Assembly (NCBI GenBank): GCA_039025235.1
Contig: JBCCOS010000016.1
Location: 1-64,000 of the forward strand
From: MED-G105 sp039025235
Lineage (GTDB): Bacteria; Pseudomonadota; Alphaproteobacteria; Caulobacterales; Parvularculaceae
Direction of reading: 5' to 3'
Length of the DNA: 64,000 bases
Under the pieces are notes generated by a model. The model was not told where the DNA came from, did not search any database, and saw only the letters and a program-made list of their open reading frames with translations. A program made the translations under genes and the position numbers. This document shows positions 28,444 through 37,256 of the stretch, in pieces. Numbering within the stretch: the stretch's first letter is position 1; each line of letters opens with the position of its first letter.

Positions 28444-30750
28444 TTAGCTACCGACTTTTTCGTACGCATGCGCGTAGGGTTTTCCAGTCTCGCCGGCAAA
28501 ACCAGCCAACCGTCTCATGTCCACCATACTATATACTGGAAAGATTTCTCCGCCCGAAAATTTGCTTCGCATCTCGCTATAGCATTGCTTGAGAACTTCA
28601 GCACGCGTTGAATTCCAACGAACCGCGAGGATGACCACGTCGCTTTCTGAACTGATCGCGCGGCCATCCAAGACGGGTAGTATGGGCGGCGCGTCAAAGA
28701 TAATGACATCAAATCTGGCTCGAAGCTCTTCGATGAGTGTTGGCAGTCTTACAATAAATTCTCGACAAAGATCTTCATCTCCAGTCATTTTCATTGTGAG
28801 TGATGCAAATGGCAAACCGGACTTCTCGGCACTAATAATTGCATCGTCGATGGGGCAGTCACTTTTCAAGAGTACGTGCAGACCGTTGGGTGTTTTCACT
28901 CTAGAGCTGATTTTTCGAAGTGATTTCGATAGTTGGGCGGTTCTTAAATCACCATCAATGATAAGAACTTTCTTACCGAGTTCAGCCGCACCTGCTGCCA
29001 AATAAGGCGCTAGAGTCGATTTACCCTCTCCTTGGACACTGGACGTGAGGCTAATGACCCGGCTTTCACTACCTGCATGTCTCAACACGCGCCAAAGTAA
29101 AATACTCACTTTATTGCGAAAAATTTCAGCACTCTGGGAGCTTAAGTCATCTGAATACCCCGTAAGAATCATAATTTTGGATTGAAGTCGGTCGATGATC
29201 GGAAAGCTATTGCTTTGTGGCGTGTCGGTTGCAGTTTTTGAGCGTCGTCGCCTACGTGATCGATATCGGGATCCAAACAGCGTTGGGGAGACTTTCGGTA
29301 AAAAAACAATTGGCTTTCGATCAATTGCAATTGCTAATTCATCAGAAGTGCGTAGCGCACCAGAAAGATAGTCTCTAAAAAGTGCAATTCCTGTACCGAT
29401 TAAACCAAAGAGTATTCCAGCGGCCGCTAAGGTTAGTTTCTTATTTGGTGCGTAAGGTATAATGGGGGTGAGCGCAGGAGAGACGACCTCTGCACCTGCA
29501 CTTTGAACGCCTTCATTTGCCGATAACGCGCTAAGAGAAAAGACCAAAGCATCGTACTGTTGCTTTTTACTTTTAATACCTCGCTCTAATTCCATAAGAA
29601 CAGTGTTTGAGCGATCAAGTTGGTCTTCAACCTTTAAGCCTTCGTTTATGCGCGATTGCAGGTCGCGCTTTTGACCACTTAAAACCTCGATGCGCGCGAC
29701 AAGGGTATTGCGGCGTGCATTCACCGCGCTTTCAAGCGCTCTTATTATCGAGCGTTGTCGGACCTCAAGTCTGCGGTATTCTGTATCTGTTTTTAAGAGG
29801 CTGCTTGCGAATTGGCTTTCCAGTAGACGGATATCGCGCTCCGTTTCAGATAATTTTGTCGAGAGAGAGATAATCTCGGCGTCTTGGTCCATTGTTGGCG
29901 TCGCTTGCAGGGGACCGCCACGTTTTTTGTGTGCGTCTATTTCTTTCAGTCGGAGCTCAGCCTTGGCGAGAGCCGTGCTAACGGTCGTCAACTCATCGCT
30001 CATTGCTTTGAGAGAACTATCGGCCAGACTTCCCGATTCGACGCGTTCGCTTGTAAGGCCATTGGCTTGACGATATTCGATGGCTCTTCGTTCATCATTT
30101 ATAATCTGTTGACCGAGCTTAGAAATACGAGCGGATAAAACCGATCTTGATTTCTCATTTCTAGCTAATCGACGATCAAACTCATCTGCGACGTATATTT
30201 CCGCGAGCGCATTTGCGAGTTTCGCTGCGACCTGAGGATTAGATGAAGAGACACGGATTTGGATACCTTGGGATTCGCCAATGCGTTCGATGTCTATTTT
30301 TTTTCGAAAGGCCTGAACCAGATACGAAATGGACGTTCCATCGTTGGCCAGGTTCGCTTTCTTTTGTACTGTTTTATAGTCCGGATCGGCCTCTGTGAGG
30401 TGATCAGAGATGACTTTTGAGAGAATGCGGGATGATGAAATCGCTGCGATTTCTGTTTCCACAATTGCTTCATCGACCGCTTGTGCGCGCAATTGACTGG
30501 CAGCTTCTGCGGCAATTGTCGACGGAGATTTGATCACGACCTGCGAATAGGCCGCGTACTTTTCCTTCGCGAAGATCAAATAGACAGAGGCAAGGATCAC
30601 GCCCACCAAAAATGTGATGATGATTAAAGCTAAATTGGCCCGAATCGCGCCGATAACTCTTTCAAAATCGACAGTCTCAGCACTTGGTAGGCTTTCGTTC
30701 AAACGCTCGATGTCTTGTTTGAAACTTCTATCAGATGTCTGCTGGTTCAT
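28444..30750 (-). CDS. Polysaccharide copolymerase with tyrosine-kinase domain (ExoP/Wzc-like)
   Basis: A 768-aa inner-membrane protein controlling chain length and export. The N-terminal Wzz domain has a first transmembrane helix around residues 50-70, then a long periplasmic coiled-coil part with QLRAQAVDEAIVETEIAAISS. A second helix is near residue 435-455, and the cytoplasmic BY-kinase has Walker A SVQGEGKST (Lys577), Walker A' VLIIDGDLRT and Walker B VIIFDAPPIL. The usual C-terminal tyrosine cluster is poor: only two Tyr in GKPYAHAYEKVGS. It is the first gene of a leftward operon with the flippase-GH16 gene. The outer-membrane exporter (ExoF/Wza) is not in the window. Confidence 0.93.
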   Translation of the reverse strand: MNQQTSDRSFKQDIERLNESLPSAETVDFERVIGAIRANLALIIITFLVGVILASVYLIFAKEKYAAYSQVVIKSPSTIAAEAASQLRAQAVDEAIVETEIAAISSSRILSKVISDHLTEADPDYKTVQKKANLANDGTSISYLVQAFRKKIDIERIGESQGIQIRVSSSNPQVAAKLANALAEIYVADEFDRRLARNEKSRSVLSARISKLGQQIINDERRAIEYRQANGLTSERVESGSLADSSLKAMSDELTTVSTALAKAELRLKEIDAHKKRGGPLQATPTMDQDAEIISLSTKLSETERDIRLLESQFASSLLKTDTEYRRLEVRQRSIIRALESAVNARRNTLVARIEVLSGQKRDLQSRINEGLKVEDQLDRSNTVLMELERGIKSKKQQYDALVFSLSALSANEGVQSAGAEVVSPALTPIIPYAPNKKLTLAAAGILFGLIGTGIALFRDYLSGALRTSDELAIAIDRKPIVFLPKVSPTLFGSRYRSRRRRRSKTATDTPQSNSFPIIDRLQSKIMILTGYSDDLSSQSAEIFRNKVSILLWRVLRHAGSESRVISLTSSVQGEGKSTLAPYLAAGAAELGKKVLIIDGDLRTAQLSKSLRKISSRVKTPNGLHVLLKSDCPIDDAIISAEKSGLPFASLTMKMTGDEDLCREFIVRLPTLIEELRARFDVIIFDAPPILPVLDGRAISSESDVVILAVRWNSTRAEVLKQCYSEMRSKFSGGEIFPVYSMVDMRRLAGFAGETGKPYAHAYEKVGS

Positions 30751-31680
30751 TGTTTATACTGTTTATTGTACAAGTCGTGTCTGCCGTTTGATGCTGCGTC
30801 AAATGCCTATGATCACCGTCCGTTCTCACTCGTTATGCGAGATTGAGTGTATCTGGTTATCATCCTTGCGCCATTGATGAGACGTGAAAGTTTCGTCAAC
30901 GATCAGCGTCGATCGGACGTCCCTCACGACTGATGCTTTGCGTCTTACTTACAATAGTGCCCAAGGAATAGATACGCTTACTCTAGCGGTGGAAATTAAT
31001 GACACCCCGTGACTTGCCCCTGTTTCCAGATATCTAAACCCTAATGAAATCCGATAGTTAAAATCAACTCGATCAGTATCGCAGAATCAACCGGGTAATT
31101 GTTCCAACAACTTTCGGTTTGGTTGTTTTCTCGTTTCGAATTACCAAATCTGGCACATTGAACCAATGAGTTGCACAAAATGAGCGACCGATTAACAAGC
31201 TCGCCTGTGTGTCTTTTTTGAAAAGCAAAATTTCATTTGAAATATGCCGTAATGCCAGCGGAAATATTCACCAAAATGGCCGGGTCTTGAGGTGGAATGC
31301 ATCACGTATAAGGTGTGATGTGTCCAAGATTCCAGCGCAATAAATTTGAAATGCACGCCCATTATGAGGCAACAATTTTTCTGTTCTGTTCTGTTCTGTT
31401 TTTGTGCAGTGTGAGGTTTATGTGGGCTCAAAGCGAATTTCTAGAGGCATTCGTTGGGGATCGGTTTTTTTTGATCGCAGTTAGAAAGCACCGGCGACGA
31501 CTTAGACTCCGTCATTTGATGCCAGTGAGCCAGCACAGCCAATAAGTATCCTTGAATCGCTAAAGCGTTTGCAAGGTATACTGATGGCGGGTGGTGCCTA
31601 TCAACCTTAGGAGAATCTATTGTAACTCGGCCTGCTCTGCCTCAATAGACCTACAACACAAATGGGTCTGCACAACAAAT
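30751..31680. other. 930-bp region without a supported gene
   Basis: Contains the ExoP-like promoter on the left and the MFS leader on the right. A frame of 76 codons at 31315-31545 is not convincing. A (CTGTT)4 tandem repeat is at 31381-31400. AGGAGA at 31607-31612 has no usable start after it in the MFS frame. GTATAC at 31576-31581 resembles the core of the GntR-type palindrome at 34452. Confidence 0.45.
31381..31400. repeat. Pentanucleotide tandem repeat (CTGTT)4
   Basis: Four exact copies of CTGTT, flanked by T-rich sequence, about 280 bp before the MFS start. It is outside any supported gene. Confidence 0.8.
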
Positions 31681-33090
31681 ATGTCGAAACAAGAAATACG
31701 AAACAGTCCAGATTCAGTTGAAATAAGTGATGGATGGTCCTCTGCTCGTTCAACGGCAACGTCAAATAGCACGCCCAGTCCTCTTTATCGCGGCTATGCT
31801 CTTTTCCTCCTGGTGGTTGTTTACACATTTAACTTTATCGATCGGCAAATCGTTGGGATCTTAGCGGTTCCTATTAAACGAGAGCTTGCTCTATCGGATA
31901 CTGAGTTAAGTTTGATGGGCGGATTAGCATTTGCACTATTCTACACGTTTTTAGGCATTCCAATTGCGCTTTTCGCCGATCGATCGTCACGGATATGGAT
32001 CATGACAGCGGCATTAGCCGTGTGGAGTGCGATGACCGCGCTTTGTGGCTTCGCGCAGAGTTTCCTGCATTTATTTTTGGCGAGGTTGGGCGTCGGTGTC
32101 GGAGAGGCGGGCGGCGTTGCCCCAGCATATTCATTAATATCGGACTATTTTCCGCCTCACGAGCGCGCACGCGCGCTCAGCATTTATTCCTTTGGGATAC
32201 CAATCGGCTCTGCGCTCGGTATTTTATTAGGTGGTGTTTTGACAAGCTATCTTGGGTGGCGGGAAGCCTTTTTCATTGTTGGAGGCGCAGGAATTTTGCT
32301 CGCTCCGGTCTTTCGGTTGACAATGCGAGAACCAAAGCGTGGTGCTTTTGATCGCGAAGCTGTCACAACTGCACCGGCCAGAATTCCAGACGTTGTTAGG
32401 AAGCTTGCATCAAAATCGAGTTTTTGGGGATTATCGCTTGGCGCCGCATGTGCGTCTATGGTGGGGTACGGATTGATATTTTGGCTTCCCTCTTTTTTCG
32501 TGCGGAGCTTTGGTCACGAATTACCGCAGTTTTTTTCATGGTTACCAGCCGCTATCGTTCCAAGTGATCCGTCTCCTGTGCTTTATGCATCATACTTTTA
32601 CGCAACTATTTTGCTCGCCGGAGGTCTTCTCGGTATCTGGTTAGGTGGATTGTTGGCCGATAAGTATGGGCCAGAAAGAAAAGCCGCTTATGCGCTGGTT
32701 CCCGGTTTTGCCTTCATTGCGACCGTGCCCTTTTTCTTGGTGGGTATCCTCTCCAACTCATTAGCCGTGGCATTTCCAGCATTCTTAGGATTGCAAGCGT
32801 TAAGTCTTGTTTGGCTTGGCCCAGTCATCGCGGCCTTGCAGCATCTTGTGCCTGCGAATATGCGCACAACGGCCTCAGCGGTTTTTTTGTTTGTAAACAA
32901 TCTAATCGGTATCGGTCTCGGGAATCTTGTGATCGGCTTGGTATCGGACGCATTAGAAGCTCAATTTGCCGATGAAGCCTTGCGATACGCATTGATGGTA
33001 AGCGCGGTTGGATATGTCTTCGCGGCAGGTCTATTTATTTTTATTTCACGGCGTTTGGCATCTGATTGGGAAATTGGAGGGGCGTCATAG
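31681..33090 (+). CDS. MFS transporter, spinster-like
   Basis: A 469-aa permease with about 12 hydrophobic helices. N-terminal FNFIDRQIVGILAVPIKREL, the loop 2-3 motif ALFADRSSRIWIM and ARLGVGVGEAGGVAPAYSLI are typical of the spinster branch of the major facilitator superfamily. The start is uncertain: ATG 31681 is chosen for family-like length, while in-frame GTG codons occur at 31591 and 31594. It is convergent with the D-hydroxyproline dehydrogenase gene and close to the hydroxyproline cluster, so it may import that substrate or a related amino acid. The link is inference only. Confidence 0.85.
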   Translation: MSKQEIRNSPDSVEISDGWSSARSTATSNSTPSPLYRGYALFLLVVVYTFNFIDRQIVGILAVPIKRELALSDTELSLMGGLAFALFYTFLGIPIALFADRSSRIWIMTAALAVWSAMTALCGFAQSFLHLFLARLGVGVGEAGGVAPAYSLISDYFPPHERARALSIYSFGIPIGSALGILLGGVLTSYLGWREAFFIVGGAGILLAPVFRLTMREPKRGAFDREAVTTAPARIPDVVRKLASKSSFWGLSLGAACASMVGYGLIFWLPSFFVRSFGHELPQFFSWLPAAIVPSDPSPVLYASYFYATILLAGGLLGIWLGGLLADKYGPERKAAYALVPGFAFIATVPFFLVGILSNSLAVAFPAFLGLQALSLVWLGPVIAALQHLVPANMRTTASAVFLFVNNLIGIGLGNLVIGLVSDALEAQFADEALRYALMVSAVGYVFAAGLFIFISRRLASDWEIGGAS

Positions 33091-33132
33091 AGGTGTGAAG
33101 CTGTTTGGTGTCAGACAAAGCGGCGCTTTAGC

Positions 33133-33158
33133 TTTTACCCAGTTCTCAGGGGTTAAAA
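33133..33158. terminator. Bidirectional hairpin between convergent genes
   Basis: TTTTACCC and GGGGTTAAAA pair with one bulge across an eight-base loop, giving U-tracts in both directions. It overlaps the stop codon of the leftward oxidoreductase. Confidence 0.4.
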
Positions 33159-34403
33159 CCGAAACCGCTCAATTGCGATTTGTTTGGGAAGTTTTGGCGC
33201 CGGGTCGCCATCTACGAGCTGCGTGATCATGTCCGCTGTGACGGGGGCCAAGGTGAGCCCTAGATGGTTGTGGCCGAATGCGTAAAACAGGTTTTTCACA
33301 GCATTAGCGCGCCCAATGGCTGGCATATAATCTGGTAGCGTTGGGCGTGCACCAAACCATCTTCTTGGCTTTTCCTTAAAGCTCACACCCAATTCATCCG
33401 AATGTCGTTGAAGTAAGTCCCATTTGCGTTTGTCTGGTGACGCATTCGGTTTTGAAAATTCTACCAATCCAGACACGCGGAGGCACTGTCTAAACCGTGT
33501 AAAGAGGATACCTCGTTCTTCGAAAACGACAATCGGCGTCTGTTCGGGCCAATTATCTACTGGCGCTTCGATATGGTAACCACGCTCGCAAATTAGCGGT
33601 ACCTTGTAGCCCATTGATTGCATCAGGCTCTTTGAACCCGCCCCCGCTGCTACGACGATATAGTCCGTATTAATTCTATTTCCTTTCTCATCTAAAGCGG
33701 TAGCACCGTCTCCGACCCTGCTGATTTTTGCAATTTCTTTTTCTTTGACGGTTCCACCTGAATTTCGAAACCTCTCGATTATTGAATCTCGCACCTGGGG
33801 AAGGTCTGTTATGTGCCCCGTATTTTCGAAATATAGTGCATGACAGATATTTGCCTGGAGCAAGGACGTGAGGCGTTTTTCATCATCCGATGTCGTTGCC
33901 CTAACACGGACATGGGCGTTATCTGGGACCGGAGCTTGCTGTTGATGTCTAAGCGCCGCTTTATTGGATTCTGAGACAACAAAGTGTCCGTCTTGAATTA
34001 ATAGGCCCGTTTCGCCGAGTTCGCATAACAAGCTTTTCCAAGCCGGCATGGCCTTCGATAAAAGGCTGCTGAGAATATTTTTGGATTGGTTGAATTGCGA
34101 CGGCCGAGCTGCCCAGCATAGCCTCATTCCGAAGGGCATCCAATGGGGCAAAGACCCCAACGGAAAATCGACCGGTCCCCCTCTAAAAATGTGCTTTTGG
34201 TAAATTGATATCATCGATGACCATGACGCAAGAGGGTCAATTTGTTCAATGGCTATGTGTCCAGCATTGCCGAGGGATGGCGGCATATCTTGCGGTTGCC
34301 CTGTGTAAAGCTGCACATTCAATCCACGCTGCTGCAAGCGCAGTGCAATGGTGCAGCCAATAAATCCGCCACCGATGACAAGGGCGCTCTTTGTTGATTT
34401 CAC
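33153..34403 (-). CDS. FAD-dependent D-amino-acid dehydrogenase, probably D-hydroxyproline dehydrogenase
   Basis: A 416-aa DadA/DAO-family flavoprotein. The N-terminal Rossmann loop is LVIGGGFIGCTIALRLQQRG; SLGNAGHIA follows, and VVAAGAGSKSLM and the C-terminal FYAFGHNHLGLTLAP complete the FAD site. It is divergent from the deaminase/epimerase operon. In that pathway the expected role is oxidation of cis-4-hydroxy-D-proline to pyrroline-4-hydroxy-2-carboxylate, with electrons passed to the respiratory chain. The family also includes D-alanine dehydrogenase, so the assignment rests on context. Confidence 0.85.
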   Translation of the reverse strand: MKSTKSALVIGGGFIGCTIALRLQQRGLNVQLYTGQPQDMPPSLGNAGHIAIEQIDPLASWSSMISIYQKHIFRGGPVDFPLGSLPHWMPFGMRLCWAARPSQFNQSKNILSSLLSKAMPAWKSLLCELGETGLLIQDGHFVVSESNKAALRHQQQAPVPDNAHVRVRATTSDDEKRLTSLLQANICHALYFENTGHITDLPQVRDSIIERFRNSGGTVKEKEIAKISRVGDGATALDEKGNRINTDYIVVAAGAGSKSLMQSMGYKVPLICERGYHIEAPVDNWPEQTPIVVFEERGILFTRFRQCLRVSGLVEFSKPNASPDKRKWDLLQRHSDELGVSFKEKPRRWFGARPTLPDYMPAIGRANAVKNLFYAFGHNHLGLTLAPVTADMITQLVDGDPAPKLPKQIAIERFRF

Positions 34404-34451
34404 CGAAGTTCACCATGAAAACAAAATTCAAAACGATACTAGACGTTCAAA

Positions 34452-34463
34452 ATCGTATACGAT
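34452..34463. promoter_or_regulatory. Candidate GntR operator, perfect 12-bp palindrome
   Basis: ATCGTATACGAT lies in the 156-bp gap between the divergent dehydrogenase and deaminase genes. Its core fits the GT-N-N-AC pattern of sites bound by FadR-type GntR regulators, one of which is encoded in the same operon (36487-37251). Confidence 0.5.
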
Positions 34464-34559
34464 ATACGCAAAAAAGAAAATAACTACATCAATAAATCGA
34501 GCATTTTTTGCAACTGATTTGGTTGAAGAAATGGCTCTAGCCTGGAGAGCGAGAGAATT

Positions 34560-35483
34560 ATGGAAAATTTAAGCCCATCTTGGTCCGGCGTATTTCCCGC
34601 GTCGACAACGCAGTTTTCTGAGACTGGTGACGTTGATCTCGATGCAACCCAATCGGTGCAGGCGAAGCTTATTGATGATGGTGTTGATGGCCTGATTATT
34701 CTTGGTACGGTTGGGGAAAATAATTCACTTGAGCCATCAGAAAAACTAAGTGTTATCCGCGCGGCACGAGAAGCCGTAGGAGACAAGCGTCCTGTACTAT
34801 GTGGGGTTTCCGAGCTAACGACGGCGCGTGCGGTCAAGTTTGTCAAAGATGCCGAAGAAGCCGGCGTAAGCGGTCTAATGGTTTTGCCAGCAATGGTATA
34901 TGTGCCAAAAGAAGAAGAGCTTTCAGCACACTTCAAAACCGTTGCTGAAGCAACCGGTCTTCCGATCATGCTCTATAATAATCCATCAGCTTACCGAACA
35001 ACAATAGGGTTGGAGGTATTAAAAGAGTTAAGCAAGGTTCCAAACATCGTGGCCATAAAAGAAAGCGCTCCTGACTCACGGCGGTTTACCGATGTCATTA
35101 ACGCGATTGGCGATGACTTGATTTTATTTGCCGGTTTAGACGATGTTGCGCTTGAAGGGTTGTTGTTGGGCGCGCGTGGGTGGGTGTCTGGACTAACGAA
35201 TGCTTTCCCGAACGAATCGGTCGCGCTCGTCGCTGCCGTGAAGGCTGGTGATCTTGAAGGTGCCCGAGAAATTTATCGTTGGTTTATGCCCCTTCTTCAC
35301 CTTGATGCTGTTCACGATCTTGTGCAGTCAATTAAATTAGCAGAGGAAATCATGGGACGAGGGTCCGAACGGGTACGGATGCCAAGAATGGTTCTTTCTG
35401 GCGAAAGGCGGCAAGAGGTCGTTCAAATGGTTGAGGCCGCTGCTGCATCACGACCGACCGAGATCGTCGCTCGTTATACATAG
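34560..35483 (+). CDS. DHDPS/NAL-family aldolase, probable pyrroline-4-hydroxy-2-carboxylate deaminase
   Basis: A 307-aa TIM-barrel Schiff-base enzyme. The GTVGENNSL motif stands for the usual GTTGE loop. Catalytic Tyr139 is in MLYNNPSAY, and the Schiff-base Lys167 in IVAIKESAPD. Dihydrodipicolinate synthase itself has the same fold, but the neighbours (4-hydroxyproline epimerase, D-amino-acid dehydrogenase, ketoglutarate-semialdehyde dehydrogenase) indicate the deaminase that turns pyrroline-4-hydroxy-2-carboxylate into 2-oxoglutarate semialdehyde and ammonia. It is the first gene of the rightward operon; the next gene starts 8 bp after its stop. Confidence 0.86.
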   Translation: MENLSPSWSGVFPASTTQFSETGDVDLDATQSVQAKLIDDGVDGLIILGTVGENNSLEPSEKLSVIRAAREAVGDKRPVLCGVSELTTARAVKFVKDAEEAGVSGLMVLPAMVYVPKEEELSAHFKTVAEATGLPIMLYNNPSAYRTTIGLEVLKELSKVPNIVAIKESAPDSRRFTDVINAIGDDLILFAGLDDVALEGLLLGARGWVSGLTNAFPNESVALVAAVKAGDLEGAREIYRWFMPLLHLDAVHDLVQSIKLAEEIMGRGSERVRMPRMVLSGERRQEVVQMVEAAAASRPTEIVARYT

Positions 35484-35491
35484 GACGAAAA

Positions 35492-36490
35492 ATGCGCCAT
35501 GTGTTTCAATGTTTAGACGGTCACACGGCAGGCAATCCGGTGCGTCTGGTTTCGGGCGGTGCCCCAATGGTACGCGGCGAGACAATGTCGTTTCGTCGCG
35601 CGGATTTTGTCGAGCGTTTTGATTGGATCAGGCAATCGCTTTGTTTTGAACCACGTGGACATGATATGATGTCGGGTGGTTTCTTATATCCACCGCTTTC
35701 TGAGGGTGCTGATTGTGCGATCCTCTTCATGGAGACAAGTGGATGTCTACCAATGTGTGGGCACGGATTAATAGGCCTTTTGACATTTTCGCTTGAAGCG
35801 GGCTTGGTGCAACCGCGCAAACCGGGGCAATTATCTGTGGAAACGCCAGCAGGTCTCATTGATATTAGTTTCAAGAAAGATGGCGACAAAGTTACATCGA
35901 TAAAATTCAGAAACATTCCAAGTTATCTTGCCGCTCGAAACATTAAAGTGACGGTGCCAGAGCTTGGTGAGTTAAGTATTGATGTCGCCTATGGCGGTAA
36001 TTTTTATGCAATCATTGAACCTCAGGGTTGCTACAGCGGAGTAGATAATCTCGGTGTTGACGGCATATTGAGGTTAAGTCCCATGATTAGAAACATTGTT
36101 AGGCAGGTGATCGAGCCTGTTCACCCAAAAGACCCATCGATCCGCGGCGTTTCCCATATCCTTTGGGTGGATCATGATTTTAGTTCCAACGCCGACGGTC
36201 GAAATGCCGTTTTCTATGGTGATAAAGCAATTGATCGAAGCCCATGCGGCACAGGTACGTCTGCACGCATGGCACAGCTTTGTGCGCACGGTCGATTGAA
36301 GAAAGGCGATTCATTTCGGCACGAGAGTTTCATTAAGAGTTGCTTTTCCGGGCGTGTCGAAGAGAATACGCGTGTTGGTGATTTCGACGCTATTGTGCCA
36401 AGTATCGAAGGAACGGCCTATCTAACGGGCTACAACACAATAATCGTCGACGATAAAGATCCTTACTGGTCTGGGTTTCAAGTGGTATGA
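35492..36490 (+). CDS. 4-hydroxyproline 2-epimerase (proline racemase family)
   Basis: A 332-aa two-base epimerase converting trans-4-hydroxy-L-proline to cis-4-hydroxy-D-proline. Both catalytic cysteines are present: Cys89 in PMCGHGLIG and Cys252 in DRSPCGTGTSA. This separates it from trans-3-hydroxyproline dehydratases, where the first position is Ser or Thr. The N-terminus (HVFQCLDGHTAGNPVRLV) is family-typical. AGGA at 35482-35485 overlaps the previous stop and serves as its ribosome site. Its own TGA overlaps the ATG of the GntR gene (ATGA), so the operon is translationally coupled. Confidence 0.92.
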   Translation: MRHVFQCLDGHTAGNPVRLVSGGAPMVRGETMSFRRADFVERFDWIRQSLCFEPRGHDMMSGGFLYPPLSEGADCAILFMETSGCLPMCGHGLIGLLTFSLEAGLVQPRKPGQLSVETPAGLIDISFKKDGDKVTSIKFRNIPSYLAARNIKVTVPELGELSIDVAYGGNFYAIIEPQGCYSGVDNLGVDGILRLSPMIRNIVRQVIEPVHPKDPSIRGVSHILWVDHDFSSNADGRNAVFYGDKAIDRSPCGTGTSARMAQLCAHGRLKKGDSFRHESFIKSCFSGRVEENTRVGDFDAIVPSIEGTAYLTGYNTIIVDDKDPYWSGFQVV

Positions 36491-37251
36491 ATAAAAGAAA
36501 GACAAAGAAAAATAAAACTGCTGATAAATCACCAACGGAAGATGCGTTGATCGTACCAACGAATTTTCAAGTGCGAACGCTAGCGGACCGTTTAGCCGAC
36601 GTCGTACGTGAACAAATCATCTTGGGCGAAATTGCTCCTGGAATTGCGATTAAGCAAGATGTTTTAGCCGCTAAGCTTAATGTGAGCAAAATACCAATAC
36701 GCGAGGCGTTATCCCGGCTTGAACAGGATGGAATTGTTCATTCCATACCGAACCGTGGTTTTGTGGCGACGTCAATGACCACCGCAGAGGCCGAGGAGGT
36801 CTTTGCGCTGCGGTTGCAAATAGAACCGGATGCCGCGGCAAGGGGGGCTAAGGGGGCTACACAAAGTGATCGCAAAGACGTCAAAATGATTCTCTCAAAT
36901 CTAGCGCGCGCCAGTCAGCGCGGAGAAAGCACCGTTGGCCTTCTCCATCGAAATTTTCATCTTGCGCTGGTCAAACCGGCAGGGCGCGATCTGACGCTGA
37001 ATTTAACAGCGCGTCTCCACGTGATTGCTGAAAGATATGTCCGAAAGCACCTCGAGCCGCCTGGCCGTCCAGGTCGAGCACAAGACGAGCACTATGAAAT
37101 GCTTGATGCTTGGTGTGCTGGCGATGGTTCTACTGTCCGAAGATTAATGCGGTTGCATATAAAACAGACAGCGCAGGAGTTACGGCAAGAACTTAAAACT
37201 ATTGAACGCGCTGTTCCGGCACTAAAAAGAGCTTCACGATTAAGAAAGTAG
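36487..37251 (+). CDS. GntR-family regulator (FadR/FCD type)
   Basis: A 254-aa regulator with a Lys-rich leader. The winged helix at residues about 35-100 shows LADRLADVVREQIILGEI, LNVSKIPIREALSRLEQDG and PNRGFVATSM. A helical FCD ligand domain follows (EVFALRLQIEPDAAARGA, then HRNFHLAL with likely metal-binding His). It is inside the hydroxyproline operon, overlapping the epimerase by 4 bp and followed 5 bp later by the aldehyde dehydrogenase. It most likely senses a pathway intermediate and acts at the palindrome 34452-34463. Confidence 0.9.
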   Translation: MNKRKTKKNKTADKSPTEDALIVPTNFQVRTLADRLADVVREQIILGEIAPGIAIKQDVLAAKLNVSKIPIREALSRLEQDGIVHSIPNRGFVATSMTTAEAEEVFALRLQIEPDAAARGAKGATQSDRKDVKMILSNLARASQRGESTVGLLHRNFHLALVKPAGRDLTLNLTARLHVIAERYVRKHLEPPGRPGRAQDEHYEMLDAWCAGDGSTVRRLMRLHIKQTAQELRQELKTIERAVPALKRASRLRK

Positions 37252-37256
37252 TTTCT

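Noticed and set aside
31315..31545. 76-codon frame containing the CTGTT repeat
   Set aside because: No ribosome site and low-complexity content; probably chance.
34560..35483. Annotation as dihydrodipicolinate synthase (DapA)
   Set aside because: Fold and Lys/Tyr fit, but all neighbours belong to hydroxyproline degradation and no lysine pathway gene is near.
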